Positions 35,501-44,735 are shown, counted from the first letter of the stretch. The stretch is DNA of 49,577 bases from Flavobacteriaceae bacterium (GCA_027490305.1 JAIXYI010000077.1:1-49577); one strand, 5' to 3'. A program made the numbers and translations. The notes: generated from the sequence alone by a model not told the origin.

Positions 35501-36568
35501 ATGCACCCCATTCAGGCCAACGGCTACGACATACATTTCGGAGAACACGGTTACGAGGCGCTGAACCAGTTGCTGCGTGACGGTAATTTCACCACGCTGT
35601 TTGTGCTGGTCGACTCGAATACCAACGAGCACTGCCTTCCTTATTTCCTGTCGCTGGTCGAAACCGAACTGGCCATTGAGATCATTGAATTCGATGCGGG
35701 TGAGGATGTGAAGAACATCGACAGTTGTATTGAAATCTGGAACGTGCTGACCGAATTGGGAGCCGATCGGAAAAGCCTTATACTAAACGTAGGCGGTGGC
35801 GTGGTGACCGACATGGGCGGCTTTGCGGCGGCGACCTTCAAAAGGGGCATCCCGTTTGTGAACGTGCCGACGTCATTGCTGGCGATGGTAGATGCCTCGG
35901 TAGGCGGTAAAACCGGTGTTGACCTGGGCCCGTTGAAAAACCAGATCGGGGTCGTTGCGACGCCTGTGATGGTGCTGATCGATACGGTTTTCCTCGATAC
36001 ACTCCCCCAGCGTGAGATGCTGGCAGGCCTGGCGGAAATGCTCAAACATGGGCTTATCGCCGATAAGTCGTATTGGGAGAAATTCCTCGACCTGAAGAAC
36101 CTCGACTCGGCCGATCTCGGCGGGTTAATCTATGAATCAATCGTCATCAAGAACCAAATCGTGTTGCAGGATCCGGGCGAACAAAACGTCCGAAAGGCGC
36201 TGAACTTCGGTCATACGCTGGGCCATGCCATTGAGAGCCTTTTCCTCGAGAACCCCGACCGCGGCCTCGTGTTGCACGGAGAAGCCGTGGCGGCCGGAAT
36301 GCTTATGGAGAGCCACCTTTCGATGTCGATGCGGCTGTTGTCGGCCGAGGAATATTTCCAGATACGGTATGTGATAAAGGAGCTCTACGAAGATGTGCCG
36401 CTGGATGAAAATGACCTGGAACGGCTTATCGGGTTCATGGCACACGACAAAAAAAGCGAGCAGGGAACGCCCCGGTTCACACTGTTGCGGGGAATTGGGC
36501 AGTTTGAAATCAACCAAATAGCTGACAACGAAAGAATTACAAATGCAATCAGGAGCTATCGCCCTTAG
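35501..36568 (+). CDS. aroB: 3-dehydroquinate synthase
   Basis: Start set at ATG 35501 ('MHPIQANGYDIHFGEHGYEAL'); the frame extends upstream but that part has no family match. The 355-residue product has the AroB signatures 'NVGGGVVTDMGGFAAATFKRG' (NAD-binding Gly-rich loop), 'PTSLLAMVDASVGGKTGVD', 'LAEMLKHG' and 'LNFGHTLGHAIE', the last two with metal-ligand Glu and His residues. It converts DAHP to 3-dehydroquinate, the second step of the shikimate pathway. It is slightly shorter than typical AroB and divergent, as usual in Bacteroidota. No other shikimate gene is nearby. Confidence 0.95.
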   Translation: MHPIQANGYDIHFGEHGYEALNQLLRDGNFTTLFVLVDSNTNEHCLPYFLSLVETELAIEIIEFDAGEDVKNIDSCIEIWNVLTELGADRKSLILNVGGGVVTDMGGFAAATFKRGIPFVNVPTSLLAMVDASVGGKTGVDLGPLKNQIGVVATPVMVLIDTVFLDTLPQREMLAGLAEMLKHGLIADKSYWEKFLDLKNLDSADLGGLIYESIVIKNQIVLQDPGEQNVRKALNFGHTLGHAIESLFLENPDRGLVLHGEAVAAGMLMESHLSMSMRLLSAEEYFQIRYVIKELYEDVPLDENDLERLIGFMAHDKKSEQGTPRFTLLRGIGQFEINQIADNERITNAIRSYRP

Positions 36569-36613
36569 CGTTTTTTTAATGAGAGAGGTTCGTCTTACAC
36601 ATGCTATTTTTTT

Positions 36614-36621
36614 TACTTTTG
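36614..36621 (+). promoter_or_regulatory. -7 promoter box TACTTTTG of the small unknown gene
   Basis: Exact TAnnTTTG match, 4 bp before ATG 36626, implying an almost leaderless transcript. It may also drive the arginine decarboxylase gene downstream. Confidence 0.7.
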
Positions 36622-36625
36622 CGGA

Positions 36626-36796
36626 ATGAACAAACCCACTACCAGTGACCACACAGGCCGACGGGAAGGCACGAACCGTAACTTCCCTCCTGGCAGCCGA
36701 TGGCACTTCGTACCGGCAGGACAGTATGCCCTGGAGGTGGATCCGGCGTTGTTCCATGAAAAGCTGCCGATCATTTACGCGAATATCCGGGTGTGA
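36626..36796 (+). CDS. Small protein of 56 residues, unknown
   Basis: A short frame with an exact promoter box 4 bp upstream. The product starts basic ('GRREGTNRNFPPGSRWHF') and continues 'YALEVDPALFHEKLPIIYANIRV'. No signal peptide or membrane segment is visible. It ends 59 bp before the arginine decarboxylase ATG, so it may be co-transcribed and could be a small partner or regulatory ORF of the polyamine genes. I do not recognise a family. Confidence 0.6.
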   Translation: MNKPTTSDHTGRREGTNRNFPPGSRWHFVPAGQYALEVDPALFHEKLPIIYANIRV

Positions 36797-36855
36797 TACC
36801 ATACGATTAAACTTTTTCGACCCCTAAAAAATTTAATCCCACACTTTTACGCGAA

Positions 36856-38259
36856 ATGAACACCAAATATATCGACCTTATCAACCAGACGTACTATTTC
36901 CCACAAGAGGAATTTACGCTCAATAAGGACAACCATCTTCTCTTCCACGGTATCGATCTTATGAAACTGGTCGAACAGTATGGATCGCCGTTGAAATTCA
37001 CCTACCTGCCCCAGATCTCGGCCAACATCAAGCGGGCCAAGAACTGGTTTAGGAATGCGATGGAGAAGAACAACTACGACGGCAAATACTATTATTGTTA
37101 CTGCACGAAAAGTTCGCACTTCAGCTATGTGATGCACGAAGCGCTGAAGAACAACATCCATATCGAGACCTCATCGGCTTTCGACATCAACATCGTGGAG
37201 AACCTGTTGGAAACGGGTAAACTCGACAAGAAGGCGTTCATCCTTTGCAACGGATTCAAGCGCGATGCGTATATCTCGAACATCGCCCGCCTGATCAACA
37301 ACGGCCACAAGAACACCATTCCGATCATCGATAATTACGAAGAACTGGATTTGCTGACGGCGGAAATCAAAGGAAAATTCAAGATCGGCATCCGTATTGC
37401 CGCGGAAGAGGAACCTAAATTCGAATTTTATACGTCGCGACTCGGAATCGGGTATAAAAACATCGTGTCGTTTTACAAGCGCCAAATCCAGGAGAACAAA
37501 AACCTGGAGTTGAAGATGCTGCACTTTTTCATCAACACGGGCATCAACGATACGGCGTATTATTGGAACGAGCTTGTGAAGTGTATCAAGGTGTACATCC
37601 AACTTAAGAAGGAGTGTCCGAGCCTTGACAGCCTCAACATCGGCGGTGGTTTCCCGATCAAGAATTCACTGGCATTCGAATACGACTACCAGTACATGAT
37701 CGACGAAATCATCAACCAAATCAAGATTGCCTGCGACGAAGCGGAAGTTGACGTACCGAACATCTTCACCGAATTCGGTTCGTTTACGGTGGGTGAAAGC
37801 GGCGGCGCGATTTATCAGGTGCTGTACCAAAAGCAACAAAACGACCGGGAAGCGTGGAACATGATCGATTCGTCTTTCATCACCACCCTACCCGACACCT
37901 GGGCGATCAACAAGCGCTTTATAATGCTGGCGATCAATCGCTGGAACGATCTCTATGAGCGGGTATTGCTTGGCGGCCTTACCTGTGACAGCGACGATTA
38001 TTACAACTCGGAACAGAACATGAACGCCATTTACCTGCCGAAATACAACCGCGAGAAGCCGCTGTATATCGGGTTTTTCAACACAGGTGCCTACCAGGAA
38101 ACGATTGGCGGTTATGGTGGATTGCACCACTGCCTGATTCCGCAGCCGAAGCACATCCTGATTGACCGGGATAAAAACGGCATCCTGGCCACGGAAGTGT
38201 TCTCGGACCAACAGACATCCGAAGATGTCATGAAGATCCTCGGATACGATAAAAAATGA
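36856..38259 (+). CDS. Arginine decarboxylase (alanine-racemase-fold, PLP)
   Basis: Product of 467 residues with the fold III PLP-decarboxylase layout: N-terminal barrel with 'YYYCYCTKSSHF' (K85 probably binds PLP), 'SLNIGGGFPIKNSL' (phosphate-binding Gly loop) and a C-terminal domain with 'LGGLTCDSDDYYNSEQ', where the Cys-Asp pair completes the active site. It is the shorter Bacteroidota form compared with E. coli SpeA. It decarboxylates arginine to agmatine, entry to polyamine synthesis. It is followed by a deoxyhypusine-synthase-like gene but no agmatinase. Arginine rather than diaminopimelate or ornithine as substrate is inferred from family resemblance. Confidence 0.88.
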   Translation: MNTKYIDLINQTYYFPQEEFTLNKDNHLLFHGIDLMKLVEQYGSPLKFTYLPQISANIKRAKNWFRNAMEKNNYDGKYYYCYCTKSSHFSYVMHEALKNNIHIETSSAFDINIVENLLETGKLDKKAFILCNGFKRDAYISNIARLINNGHKNTIPIIDNYEELDLLTAEIKGKFKIGIRIAAEEEPKFEFYTSRLGIGYKNIVSFYKRQIQENKNLELKMLHFFINTGINDTAYYWNELVKCIKVYIQLKKECPSLDSLNIGGGFPIKNSLAFEYDYQYMIDEIINQIKIACDEAEVDVPNIFTEFGSFTVGESGGAIYQVLYQKQQNDREAWNMIDSSFITTLPDTWAINKRFIMLAINRWNDLYERVLLGGLTCDSDDYYNSEQNMNAIYLPKYNREKPLYIGFFNTGAYQETIGGYGGLHHCLIPQPKHILIDRDKNGILATEVFSDQQTSEDVMKILGYDKK

Positions 38260-38349
38260 TAGATTTTCTAATGAGAATGTAAAATGCCCTGCACCCGGCG
38301 CAGTAACTTGTGCGCGGTTGTAAGGCCCAACCACCTAATATAACACACA

Positions 38350-39321
38350 ATGAGTAAAGGACCTATCAGCCAGTTCATGCAGAAATATTATTTGCATTTC
38401 AATGCGGCCGCTTTGGTAGACGCAGCGAAAGCCTACGAACAACAGTTGGAGGATGGCGCGAAGATGATGGTGACGCTGGCCGGCGCCATGAGTACGGCAG
38501 AATTGGGGAAAATATTCGCGGAAATAATCCGTCGCGACAAAGTGCAGATTATTTCCTGCACCGGCGCGAACCTCGAGGAAGACATCATGAACCTCGTGGC
38601 GCATTCCCATTATGAGCGGGTTCCGAACTACCGCGACCTGACGCCACAACAAGAGTGGGACCTGCTTGAGCGTGGACTCAACCGTGTAACCGACACCTGT
38701 ATTCCGGAGCACGAGGCGTTCCGTAGGCTGCAACAACACATTTATAAGATATGGAAAGACGCCGACGACAAAGGCGAGCGTTATTTCCCGCATGAATTCA
38801 TGTACAAAATGCTGTTGTCGGGCGTGCTCGAAGAGTATTATGAGATCGACCTGAAGGATTCGTGGATGTATGCCGCAGCCGAGAAAAACCTGCCGATTGT
38901 CGTACCCGGATGGGAAGACAGCACAATGGGTAACATCTTCGCTTCCTACGTTATCAAAGGCGAACTGAAAGCATCGACGATGAAATCGGGTATCGAATAT
39001 ATGACGTTCCTGGCCGACTGGTACACCAAAAACAGTTCGAACGGCGTGGGCTTCTTCCAGATTGGAGGCGGCATCGCAGGCGACTTCCCGATCTGTGTGG
39101 TGCCGATGCTTTACCAGGATATGGAAATGCACGATGTGCCCTTCTGGAGCTACTTCTGCCAGATCTCTGATTCGACCACCAGCTACGGATCGTACTCGGG
39201 TGCGGTGCCGAATGAGAAGATTACCTGGGGTAAACTTGATATCAACACCCCAAAATTCATTATTGAATCGGATGCCACAATTGTAGCACCGCTCCTATTT
39301 GCTTATTTATTGGATTTATAA
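38350..39321 (+). CDS. Deoxyhypusine-synthase-like enzyme, putative polyamine synthase
   Basis: Product of 323 residues. Family features: 'MMVTLAGAMSTAELG', 'IISCTGANLEEDI' and 'FFQIGGGIAGDFP' for NAD and substrate binding, and 'ITWGKL' with K295 matching the active-site Lys of deoxyhypusine synthase ('WGK'). Bacteria lack the eIF5A substrate, and relatives act as homospermidine synthases or in other aminobutyl transfers. The neighbour arginine decarboxylase supports a polyamine role. The 90-bp gap upstream contains GCGCA/TGCGC and GGTTG/CAACC pairings, so its leader may be structured. An acidic small protein follows after 12 bp. Confidence 0.9.
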   Translation: MSKGPISQFMQKYYLHFNAAALVDAAKAYEQQLEDGAKMMVTLAGAMSTAELGKIFAEIIRRDKVQIISCTGANLEEDIMNLVAHSHYERVPNYRDLTPQQEWDLLERGLNRVTDTCIPEHEAFRRLQQHIYKIWKDADDKGERYFPHEFMYKMLLSGVLEEYYEIDLKDSWMYAAAEKNLPIVVPGWEDSTMGNIFASYVIKGELKASTMKSGIEYMTFLADWYTKNSSNGVGFFQIGGGIAGDFPICVVPMLYQDMEMHDVPFWSYFCQISDSTTSYGSYSGAVPNEKITWGKLDINTPKFIIESDATIVAPLLFAYLLDL

Positions 39322-39333
39322 TATAATTGCTGT

Positions 39334-39744
39334 ATGAAAAGAGTAATTGTCGACTACGCGAAATTGACCAACGAGATCCTGAATCTCCTGATTGAGAAAT
39401 TTCCCGATGGGTACGATGATTCCAACATCATCCGGTTCCGGAACGCCAAAAACGAGCTTGTAGAAGCCGTTGAAGTGCGCACGGAGGACACGATTTATTT
39501 AGTGAAAGTCAGCACGAAGCTCGCCACACGACTGGAGAATTTCGATGAGGATGAAATCGAGGATGTAGCGGAACCAATCGATACCATGAAGGAAATCGCC
39601 ATTGAGGATGACGATGCGCCGTCGACGGAGGAAGAAGAGGAAGAAGAAGATACCGACAAGCCCGAATTCGACGACGAAGACGATGAGGACGGTGAGCGCG
39701 AACCTTCGGATAGTGACGAAGACGACGAGGAAGAAGACTATTGA
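39334..39744 (+). CDS. Small protein with very acidic C-terminal tail, unknown
   Basis: Product of 136 residues. Residues 1-70 look folded ('VIVDYAKLTNEILNLLIEKF', 'NELVEAVEVRTEDTIYLVKVS'); residues ~70-136 are almost only Glu and Asp with a few Pro and Ser. Such tails bind basic proteins or mimic nucleic acid. It lies 12 bp after the deoxyhypusine-synthase-like gene and ends 20 bp before a bidirectional terminator, so it closes that operon. Similar proteins are common in flavobacteria but I know no function. Confidence 0.85.
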   Translation: MKRVIVDYAKLTNEILNLLIEKFPDGYDDSNIIRFRNAKNELVEAVEVRTEDTIYLVKVSTKLATRLENFDEDEIEDVAEPIDTMKEIAIEDDDAPSTEEEEEEEDTDKPEFDDEDDEDGEREPSDSDEDDEEEDY

Positions 39745-39764
39745 TTTTATCCCTATCTGAAAAT

Positions 39765-39800
39765 AAAAAAGCGTCCGGAATTCAGCCGGACGCTTTTTTT
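39765..39800. terminator. Bidirectional intrinsic terminator
   Basis: A6 then GCGTCCGG/CCGGACGC stem, then T7. It serves the polyamine operon from the left and the DinB-like gene from the right. Confidence 0.93.
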
Positions 39801-39823
39801 ATGGCAATGGGAAGGGTTTTAGC

Positions 39824-40345
39824 TTAACTAAGATAGCGTTCGCGGTATATTTTCTGATGATGCTTCTGGTGGCCTAGTATCATAAAGCCCAAGGCAGCGG
39901 TCGTCACCGGATGGCCCGAAGCGGTGCCCCGACGTTGCATCCGTTCGGCGCCGAAACTGCGGAACAGGGAGAGTGTCGCAAACCGAACCTCCGAAAACTC
40001 GGAAAGCAATTCGTTGATCGTGCGTTTGTGCGCCATGGCATCGTCAGCGTAGTCGTTTTCATCGAACCCGGCTAAGGGCGTGGTGTCGCCGCGACCGATC
40101 CGAAGGGCGCGGTAGGCGAACACCCGTTCCGAATCAATCAGGTGCTGGATGATGTCTTTGATCGACCATTTCCCCGGTGCATACCGGTAATCGATGAGTT
40201 CCATCGGAATCTCGCGCACCATGCGGATAAAGGCATGCAGGCTGATTTCCAGTTCTTCGAATAAATCGACGCTCTCGTCTATGGCGTCGATATACGGACG
40301 GCAATACGGAGCGTAATCGTTTGGGTGCAGAACCGTTTTTTTCAT
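39824..40345 (-). CDS. DinB-like metal-binding protein
   Basis: Start set at ATG 40345 ('MKKTVLHPNDYAPYC'); a GTG at 40366 overlapping the ppc stop would add seven residues. The 173-residue product is a four-helix DinB/YfiT-type bundle: 'WSIKDIIQHLIDSERVFAYR' carries the first metal-ligand His, and 'LGHQKHHQKIYRERYL' the His pair in the last helix. Family members are thiol-dependent transferases or of unknown function; the name comes from a Bacillus damage-inducible gene. It lies 17 bp after ppc on the same strand and is probably co-transcribed. Confidence 0.88.
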   Translation of the reverse strand: MKKTVLHPNDYAPYCRPYIDAIDESVDLFEELEISLHAFIRMVREIPMELIDYRYAPGKWSIKDIIQHLIDSERVFAYRALRIGRGDTTPLAGFDENDYADDAMAHKRTINELLSEFSEVRFATLSLFRSFGAERMQRRGTASGHPVTTAALGFMILGHQKHHQKIYRERYLS

Positions 40346-40362
40346 GTGTGTTTTGTTTAAGA

Positions 40363-42930
40363 TCACGCCGAGTTACGGGCGGCATTCGTGTTTCCGAACA
40401 GCGAGCGTGTCACGAGCTTTTCATACACCGCCACCAAATCGTCATCGGTCTCGCCGTTTAGCTCCTTCAACCGCAGTAAGGCATACTGCTGGATGGTCAG
40501 CAAAGGGCGTACGATTTTCTCACGAACGGCAATCGACGCCTTTCCATCCGGATAGTTTTCCATCAGTTCGGAATGGCCGGCAATCTTGAGCAACAACCGC
40601 TTGGTTTCGTTGAACTCAGCTTCAATAATCCGCCAGAAATCCCCAAACTCCGGATCTTCGCCGATATACGCCGTTAATGGCAGGAACGACTTCGCGAGCG
40701 ACATCATACTGTTCTCGAGCAAGGTACGAAAAAAGAGGGAGGAGTGGTACAGGTCCTGCACCTCCTGCCAGCGTCCTGATGTTTCGTAGGCTTTCAGGGC
40801 CGTACCCACTCCAAAGAAACCGGGTACGTTGTGCTTGAGTTGGCTCCACGAACCGACAAACGGAATCGCCCGTAAATCGGAAAGTTTCAGTTGGTCAGAG
40901 GCGGTTCGCTTCGAAGGGCGGCTGCCGATATTCGTGCGGGAATAAAACCGCAACGTACTCATCCTTTCCAGATAAGGGATGAACTTCGGATGGTTTTTGA
41001 AATTGGTATATTTCTCATATCCCAATTGGGCCAGGTCGTCGAGCAGGGCTTTATCACGCTCGGACAACGCATTGTCACCTTTCTGGAAAATATGGTTGGC
41101 CACACCCGCGCTTAGCAGGTTTTCAAGGTTGTAGCGGCAGGAATCCACCGTCCCGAAATTCGAACTGATTGTTTGCCCCTGCACGGTGACCTGTATTTCC
41201 CGGCTTTCGATCTCGGGCCCGAGCGAGGCGTAGAACTTACTGGTCTTCCCTCCTCCCCGCGCTGGCGGACCGCCCCGTCCGTCAAAAAAGATCACTTGGA
41301 TACCGTAGCGACGCGACACTTCGGTAATCGCCTCTTTGGCGCGGTAGATACTCCAGTTCGCCCGCAGGTACCCGCCGTCTTTCGTACCATCTGAAAAGCC
41401 CAACATCACGGTCTGCTCGTTTTTGCGACGGGCAAGATGCGTGCGGTAATGCGGCGTGGCGTAAAGACGCTCCATGACTTCCGGCGCACGGGCGAGGTCG
41501 TCAACCGATTCAAACAGCGGAACAATATCGACGGCGGGTTCGTTCCATCCGCATAAACCAAAGAACGCGTAGGTTTCGAGCACGTGCAGCGCCCCTTCGT
41601 TGTTGCTTATGATATACCGATTGGAGCCCTTCTCGCCATTGTTATCCTGTATGCGCCGCATCGCCTGCACCGAATCGAGCGTCATGCGGGCCGTTTCATC
41701 CGTAATGTCATTCCAATCCAACGACTTTGTCAGGTTCGCAAGGGCGGCAATACGGTCGGCTTCCGGAAGGTCCAAATAACCTTTTGGAAGCAAATCCGGG
41801 TACTGATTGGCGAGAGTCCGGAACACGGCATCGTGTATTTTACTGTTCTGGCGGATGTCGAGCGTGGCGAAGTGGAAACCAAACAGCCGGATTTTGTTGA
41901 GTACGGAATGGATATCGTCCAGGTAGAGCGACTGGTGTTCGCGGATGACAATGTCGCGGATGACCTCCAGTTTCTCCGTCAGTTCGGATTGGGTAATGAA
42001 CAGCTCGCCTTTTGAGTAGAAGACCGAGCGATAGAGCTTCTCTTCGATTTCCGCCACGAGATCGCTGACGTGTCGGAACGTGAGCTTGCGCTTCAGTTTC
42101 CGTATTTCGGTATAATAGGCTTTGAGGATGCAACTCCGAAGCCGATCGGCCACTTTCAACGTAATCTCAGTGGTGACGAATGGGTTGCCATCGCGGTCGC
42201 CACCGGGCCAAAAGCCGAGTTGGATGACCGGATTTTCCACGTTTTCATTGCCAAATACATTTTTGTGGATGTAGTCGATCATGTCGCCCGCGGTGGGATA
42301 GAAGACATTTTCGAGGTACCATGTCAGGCTGACGGCCTCGTCAAAAGGCGTCGGTTTCTCTTTTTTGATGAACGGGGTCTTGCCCAATTGGGCCAATAAC
42401 TCCTTGATGGATAATAGGTCGTCATGGCGGATGGCTTTGGTGAGCTCGGTCATGATGCCCAATACCGATCCGGGATAAAACTGGGTGGGATGCGCCGTCA
42501 ACACCGGACGCACGTTGAATTCCGACAGGAAGGCGCGCAGTTCCGGCAGTCGTTCCGTTGCTTCAGCCGTTTCCTTGATATCACGCAGCGATCCTTTCCC
42601 TTCGAGGTTGTTGACACTGTCGAAGGCCGCGTCTTCAATGGCATCGAAGAGCACCACCTGTCGCTCAACATATTGGATGAACCGGAACATCAGGTCGATC
42701 TTCTCCTGTTCCGTCGGTTGTTCGAGGTATTTGGCCGCAAACCGCTCAAAAATTTCTTTTGGATTAAGGCGTTCCTGGTAGCCCTGCTCGCAAATGTCGC
42801 TGAACAAGGGCAACAGCGTCCCCGTATTGTCGATAGCATCGAACGGAAGGGTAATGAAGACACTATTATAGATATGGTAGCGTGACAGCACGTTTTGGTT
42901 GAAGCGTTCGAGCTTCGTTGGCGTATACAT
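40363..42930 (-). CDS. ppc: Phosphoenolpyruvate carboxylase
   Basis: Product of 855 residues, near the usual length (~880). Both signature motifs are present: 'VLTAHPTQFYPGSVL' with catalytic H147, and 'IFFDGRGGPPARGGGK', the glycine loop for PEP/bicarbonate. 'LGFWPGGDRDGNPFV' is a further conserved block. The C-terminus ends 'NTNAARNSA' instead of the common 'MRNTG', which seems usual for this branch but not certain. It carboxylates PEP to oxaloacetate in the cytoplasm, an anaplerotic reaction. The DinB-like gene follows closely; a terminator separates it from the Lrp gene upstream. Confidence 0.97.
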   Translation of the reverse strand: MYTPTKLERFNQNVLSRYHIYNSVFITLPFDAIDNTGTLLPLFSDICEQGYQERLNPKEIFERFAAKYLEQPTEQEKIDLMFRFIQYVERQVVLFDAIEDAAFDSVNNLEGKGSLRDIKETAEATERLPELRAFLSEFNVRPVLTAHPTQFYPGSVLGIMTELTKAIRHDDLLSIKELLAQLGKTPFIKKEKPTPFDEAVSLTWYLENVFYPTAGDMIDYIHKNVFGNENVENPVIQLGFWPGGDRDGNPFVTTEITLKVADRLRSCILKAYYTEIRKLKRKLTFRHVSDLVAEIEEKLYRSVFYSKGELFITQSELTEKLEVIRDIVIREHQSLYLDDIHSVLNKIRLFGFHFATLDIRQNSKIHDAVFRTLANQYPDLLPKGYLDLPEADRIAALANLTKSLDWNDITDETARMTLDSVQAMRRIQDNNGEKGSNRYIISNNEGALHVLETYAFFGLCGWNEPAVDIVPLFESVDDLARAPEVMERLYATPHYRTHLARRKNEQTVMLGFSDGTKDGGYLRANWSIYRAKEAITEVSRRYGIQVIFFDGRGGPPARGGGKTSKFYASLGPEIESREIQVTVQGQTISSNFGTVDSCRYNLENLLSAGVANHIFQKGDNALSERDKALLDDLAQLGYEKYTNFKNHPKFIPYLERMSTLRFYSRTNIGSRPSKRTASDQLKLSDLRAIPFVGSWSQLKHNVPGFFGVGTALKAYETSGRWQEVQDLYHSSLFFRTLLENSMMSLAKSFLPLTAYIGEDPEFGDFWRIIEAEFNETKRLLLKIAGHSELMENYPDGKASIAVREKIVRPLLTIQQYALLRLKELNGETDDDLVAVYEKLVTRSLFGNTNAARNSA

Positions 42931-42957
42931 GGCAATGGGAATTTGTCCTAAGATAAT

Positions 42958-42989
42958 AAAAAAACCCCGGCGTCAATTCCGGGGTTTTT
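42958..42989 (-). terminator. Intrinsic terminator after the Lrp gene
   Basis: Stem AAAACCCCGG/CCGGGGTTTT with a short loop and A/T-runs on both sides. It ends the M14-Lrp unit and separates it from ppc. Confidence 0.9.
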
Positions 42990-43008
42990 ACATATTTTGA
43001 AGCGTCGC

Positions 43009-43488
43009 TTACATATTTTTGAAAATCGTATGCATCAGGCGCTTCTTGTCGTTGATGCTCTCTTCCAGCGAAATCATCGTTTCGGTGCGGTAGACGCCTT
43101 CGATGTCGTCGATCATAAAGATTACATCCTTGGCATGTTTGGTGTCTTTCGCGCGGATCTTACAGAAGATGTTGAATTTACCGGTGGTTACATGGGCCAC
43201 GGTAACAAACGGAATCTCGTTGATGCGCTCGAGGACGAATTTAGTTTGGGACGTGTTGTTCAGGAATACTCCAACGTAGGCGATAAAGGAATACCCCAGC
43301 TTTTCATAGTCCAGCGTCAGGGAAGAACCCATAATGATGCCGGCGTCTTCCATTTTCTTCACACGTACGTGCACCGTACCCGCGGAAATTAGGAGTTTCT
43401 TGGCGATATCCGTAAACGGTACCCTTGTGTTATCGATCAGCATGTCGAGGATCTGGTGATCGACTTCATCTAAACGGAATTTGCTCAT
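43009..43488 (-). CDS. Lrp/AsnC family transcriptional regulator
   Basis: Product of 159 residues. The N-terminal winged helix-turn-helix is 'LDEVDHQILDMLIDNTRVPFTDIAKKLLISAGTV' in outline (residues 6-60), followed by the RAM effector-binding domain ('IMGSSLTLDYEKLGYSFIAYV', 'HVTTGKFNIFCKI'). Members form octamers that respond to amino acids. It starts 38 bp after the M14 peptidase stop on the same strand and is probably read from its promoter. Targets are not visible. Confidence 0.94.
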   Translation of the reverse strand: MSKFRLDEVDHQILDMLIDNTRVPFTDIAKKLLISAGTVHVRVKKMEDAGIIMGSSLTLDYEKLGYSFIAYVGVFLNNTSQTKFVLERINEIPFVTVAHVTTGKFNIFCKIRAKDTKHAKDVIFMIDDIEGVYRTETMISLEESINDKKRLMHTIFKNM

Positions 43489-43526
43489 AACCTGTTTGTT
43501 TTTGACTTCGTTTATGTTCGTGCGTG

Positions 43527-44672
43527 TTATCCAATGCTTCCGTTCACGAAGTCAAGATTACCGATCCGAAAATCAGCCTTCTGGCCCACCTGTAAGGGCC
43601 GACCATCAGGTGTGGTGAGCCACGCACCCTGCGCGTCAAACTCGGTGTGCCCGTGATACTCGTCAAGATTGTCGATTTTAACGATAAAAGCCTCAAAAAC
43701 TACTTTATCTTCAATCAATCTCTCCGTGAACTGAGCAGCAAAAGTGGCGATTATTTCTGAATTATCATAATTAATACCGACATTTTTGTATACAAAATCA
43801 AAAAAAACGGTCTTATTTTGAGGAATATCTACATATTTCTCCAAAACCTCCTCTACTATATCGATTTCGTGAATTGTTTGAAATGACGTCAATAATGCTA
43901 AAAAAATGCATTTTCGTGTTTCCTCGCGTTCATAGTCGCCTGGAAAATGTCCGGCTTCTATGAGTATCGTCGGCGTTCCCAGGTATTGGAACGTATCACC
44001 GGCACAGTTCAGGTTGAAACCGTCGTCGAAGCGGCCTATCTGTCCGGGAATGACGTTCTGCAGTGCCTCTGCCATTACATTGATGACCGCCATGGCCTTC
44101 AGGCGGCACTCGTTCACAGACCGCGCCTCGTCAAAAGCCGGCGACAGAAACGATACCGTGGCAGGCTTTCCGCTGTCGCCGGCGCCAAATATCGTACGCT
44201 GGTCGTGTAGGTTGAAACACCAGTCGGGAGCAAATTCCTCGTAAAGTCTCCTCAGTAACGTCGATTCCGGTTGGGTACACGCTTGCATGTCGCGATTGAG
44301 ATCGACGCCGTTCGCATTTTCGCGGGTGTAACGCCGCGCGCCATCCGGATTGAGCAGGGGAACGAAACAGCAGGTATACCGCGAGCGGGCCGTCACTGCC
44401 GATGCGTCATCTGAGGTCAGCCAGTTCAGGATGTCAAAGACGGCCTTCGTGGTCGTGCTTTCGTTGCCGTGCATCTGCGACCATAATAAGATGCGGATGG
44501 GTCCGTGACCGACCACGCACTCCGATATCGGTTCTCCTTCCACGGAGCGTCCTGCCACCCGAATCTCAGACTTCGGTTGCAACGCTTCCAACAGGGGTGC
44601 GATATGGGAGAGGGTGAGGTAGCGACCCGAGAGCGTTGGCTCTTTATAGGTAGTAAATAACGAATGATTCAT
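43527..44672 (-). CDS. M14-family zinc carboxypeptidase
   Basis: Product of 381 residues with the M14 zinc site: 'QMHGNES' (H68, E71), 'NLHDQR' (H156), and the catalytic Glu in 'ILIEAGHFPG' (E239). No signal peptide is seen, so it may act in the cytoplasm. The last ~100 residues are an additional small domain after the peptidase core. It could trim peptides or remove amino acids from cell-wall fragments (inference). It is divergent from the XRE regulator across a 260-bp gap with operator-like sites, and upstream of Lrp. Confidence 0.9.
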   Translation of the reverse strand: MNHSLFTTYKEPTLSGRYLTLSHIAPLLEALQPKSEIRVAGRSVEGEPISECVVGHGPIRILLWSQMHGNESTTTKAVFDILNWLTSDDASAVTARSRYTCCFVPLLNPDGARRYTRENANGVDLNRDMQACTQPESTLLRRLYEEFAPDWCFNLHDQRTIFGAGDSGKPATVSFLSPAFDEARSVNECRLKAMAVINVMAEALQNVIPGQIGRFDDGFNLNCAGDTFQYLGTPTILIEAGHFPGDYEREETRKCIFLALLTSFQTIHEIDIVEEVLEKYVDIPQNKTVFFDFVYKNVGINYDNSEIIATFAAQFTERLIEDKVVFEAFIVKIDNLDEYHGHTEFDAQGAWLTTPDGRPLQVGQKADFRIGNLDFVNGSIG

Positions 44673-44688
44673 AGCGATACTATAGGCC

Positions 44689-44696
44689 CAAAGGTA
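44689..44696 (-). promoter_or_regulatory. -7 promoter box TACCTTTG of the M14 peptidase
   Basis: Exact TAnnTTTG match 16 bp before ATG 44672. An operator-like site lies 40 bp upstream of it, at 44736-44747. Confidence 0.7.
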
Positions 44697-44735
44697 GGCT
44701 GTTTTGTGTGTAGGTTGGTAAACAGGGCGTGATAA

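Noticed and set aside
38260..38349. Riboswitch in the leader of the deoxyhypusine-synthase-like gene
   Set aside because: Two short hairpins are visible (GCGCA/TGCGC, GGTTG/CAACC), but no known class fits and the gap is only 90 bp.
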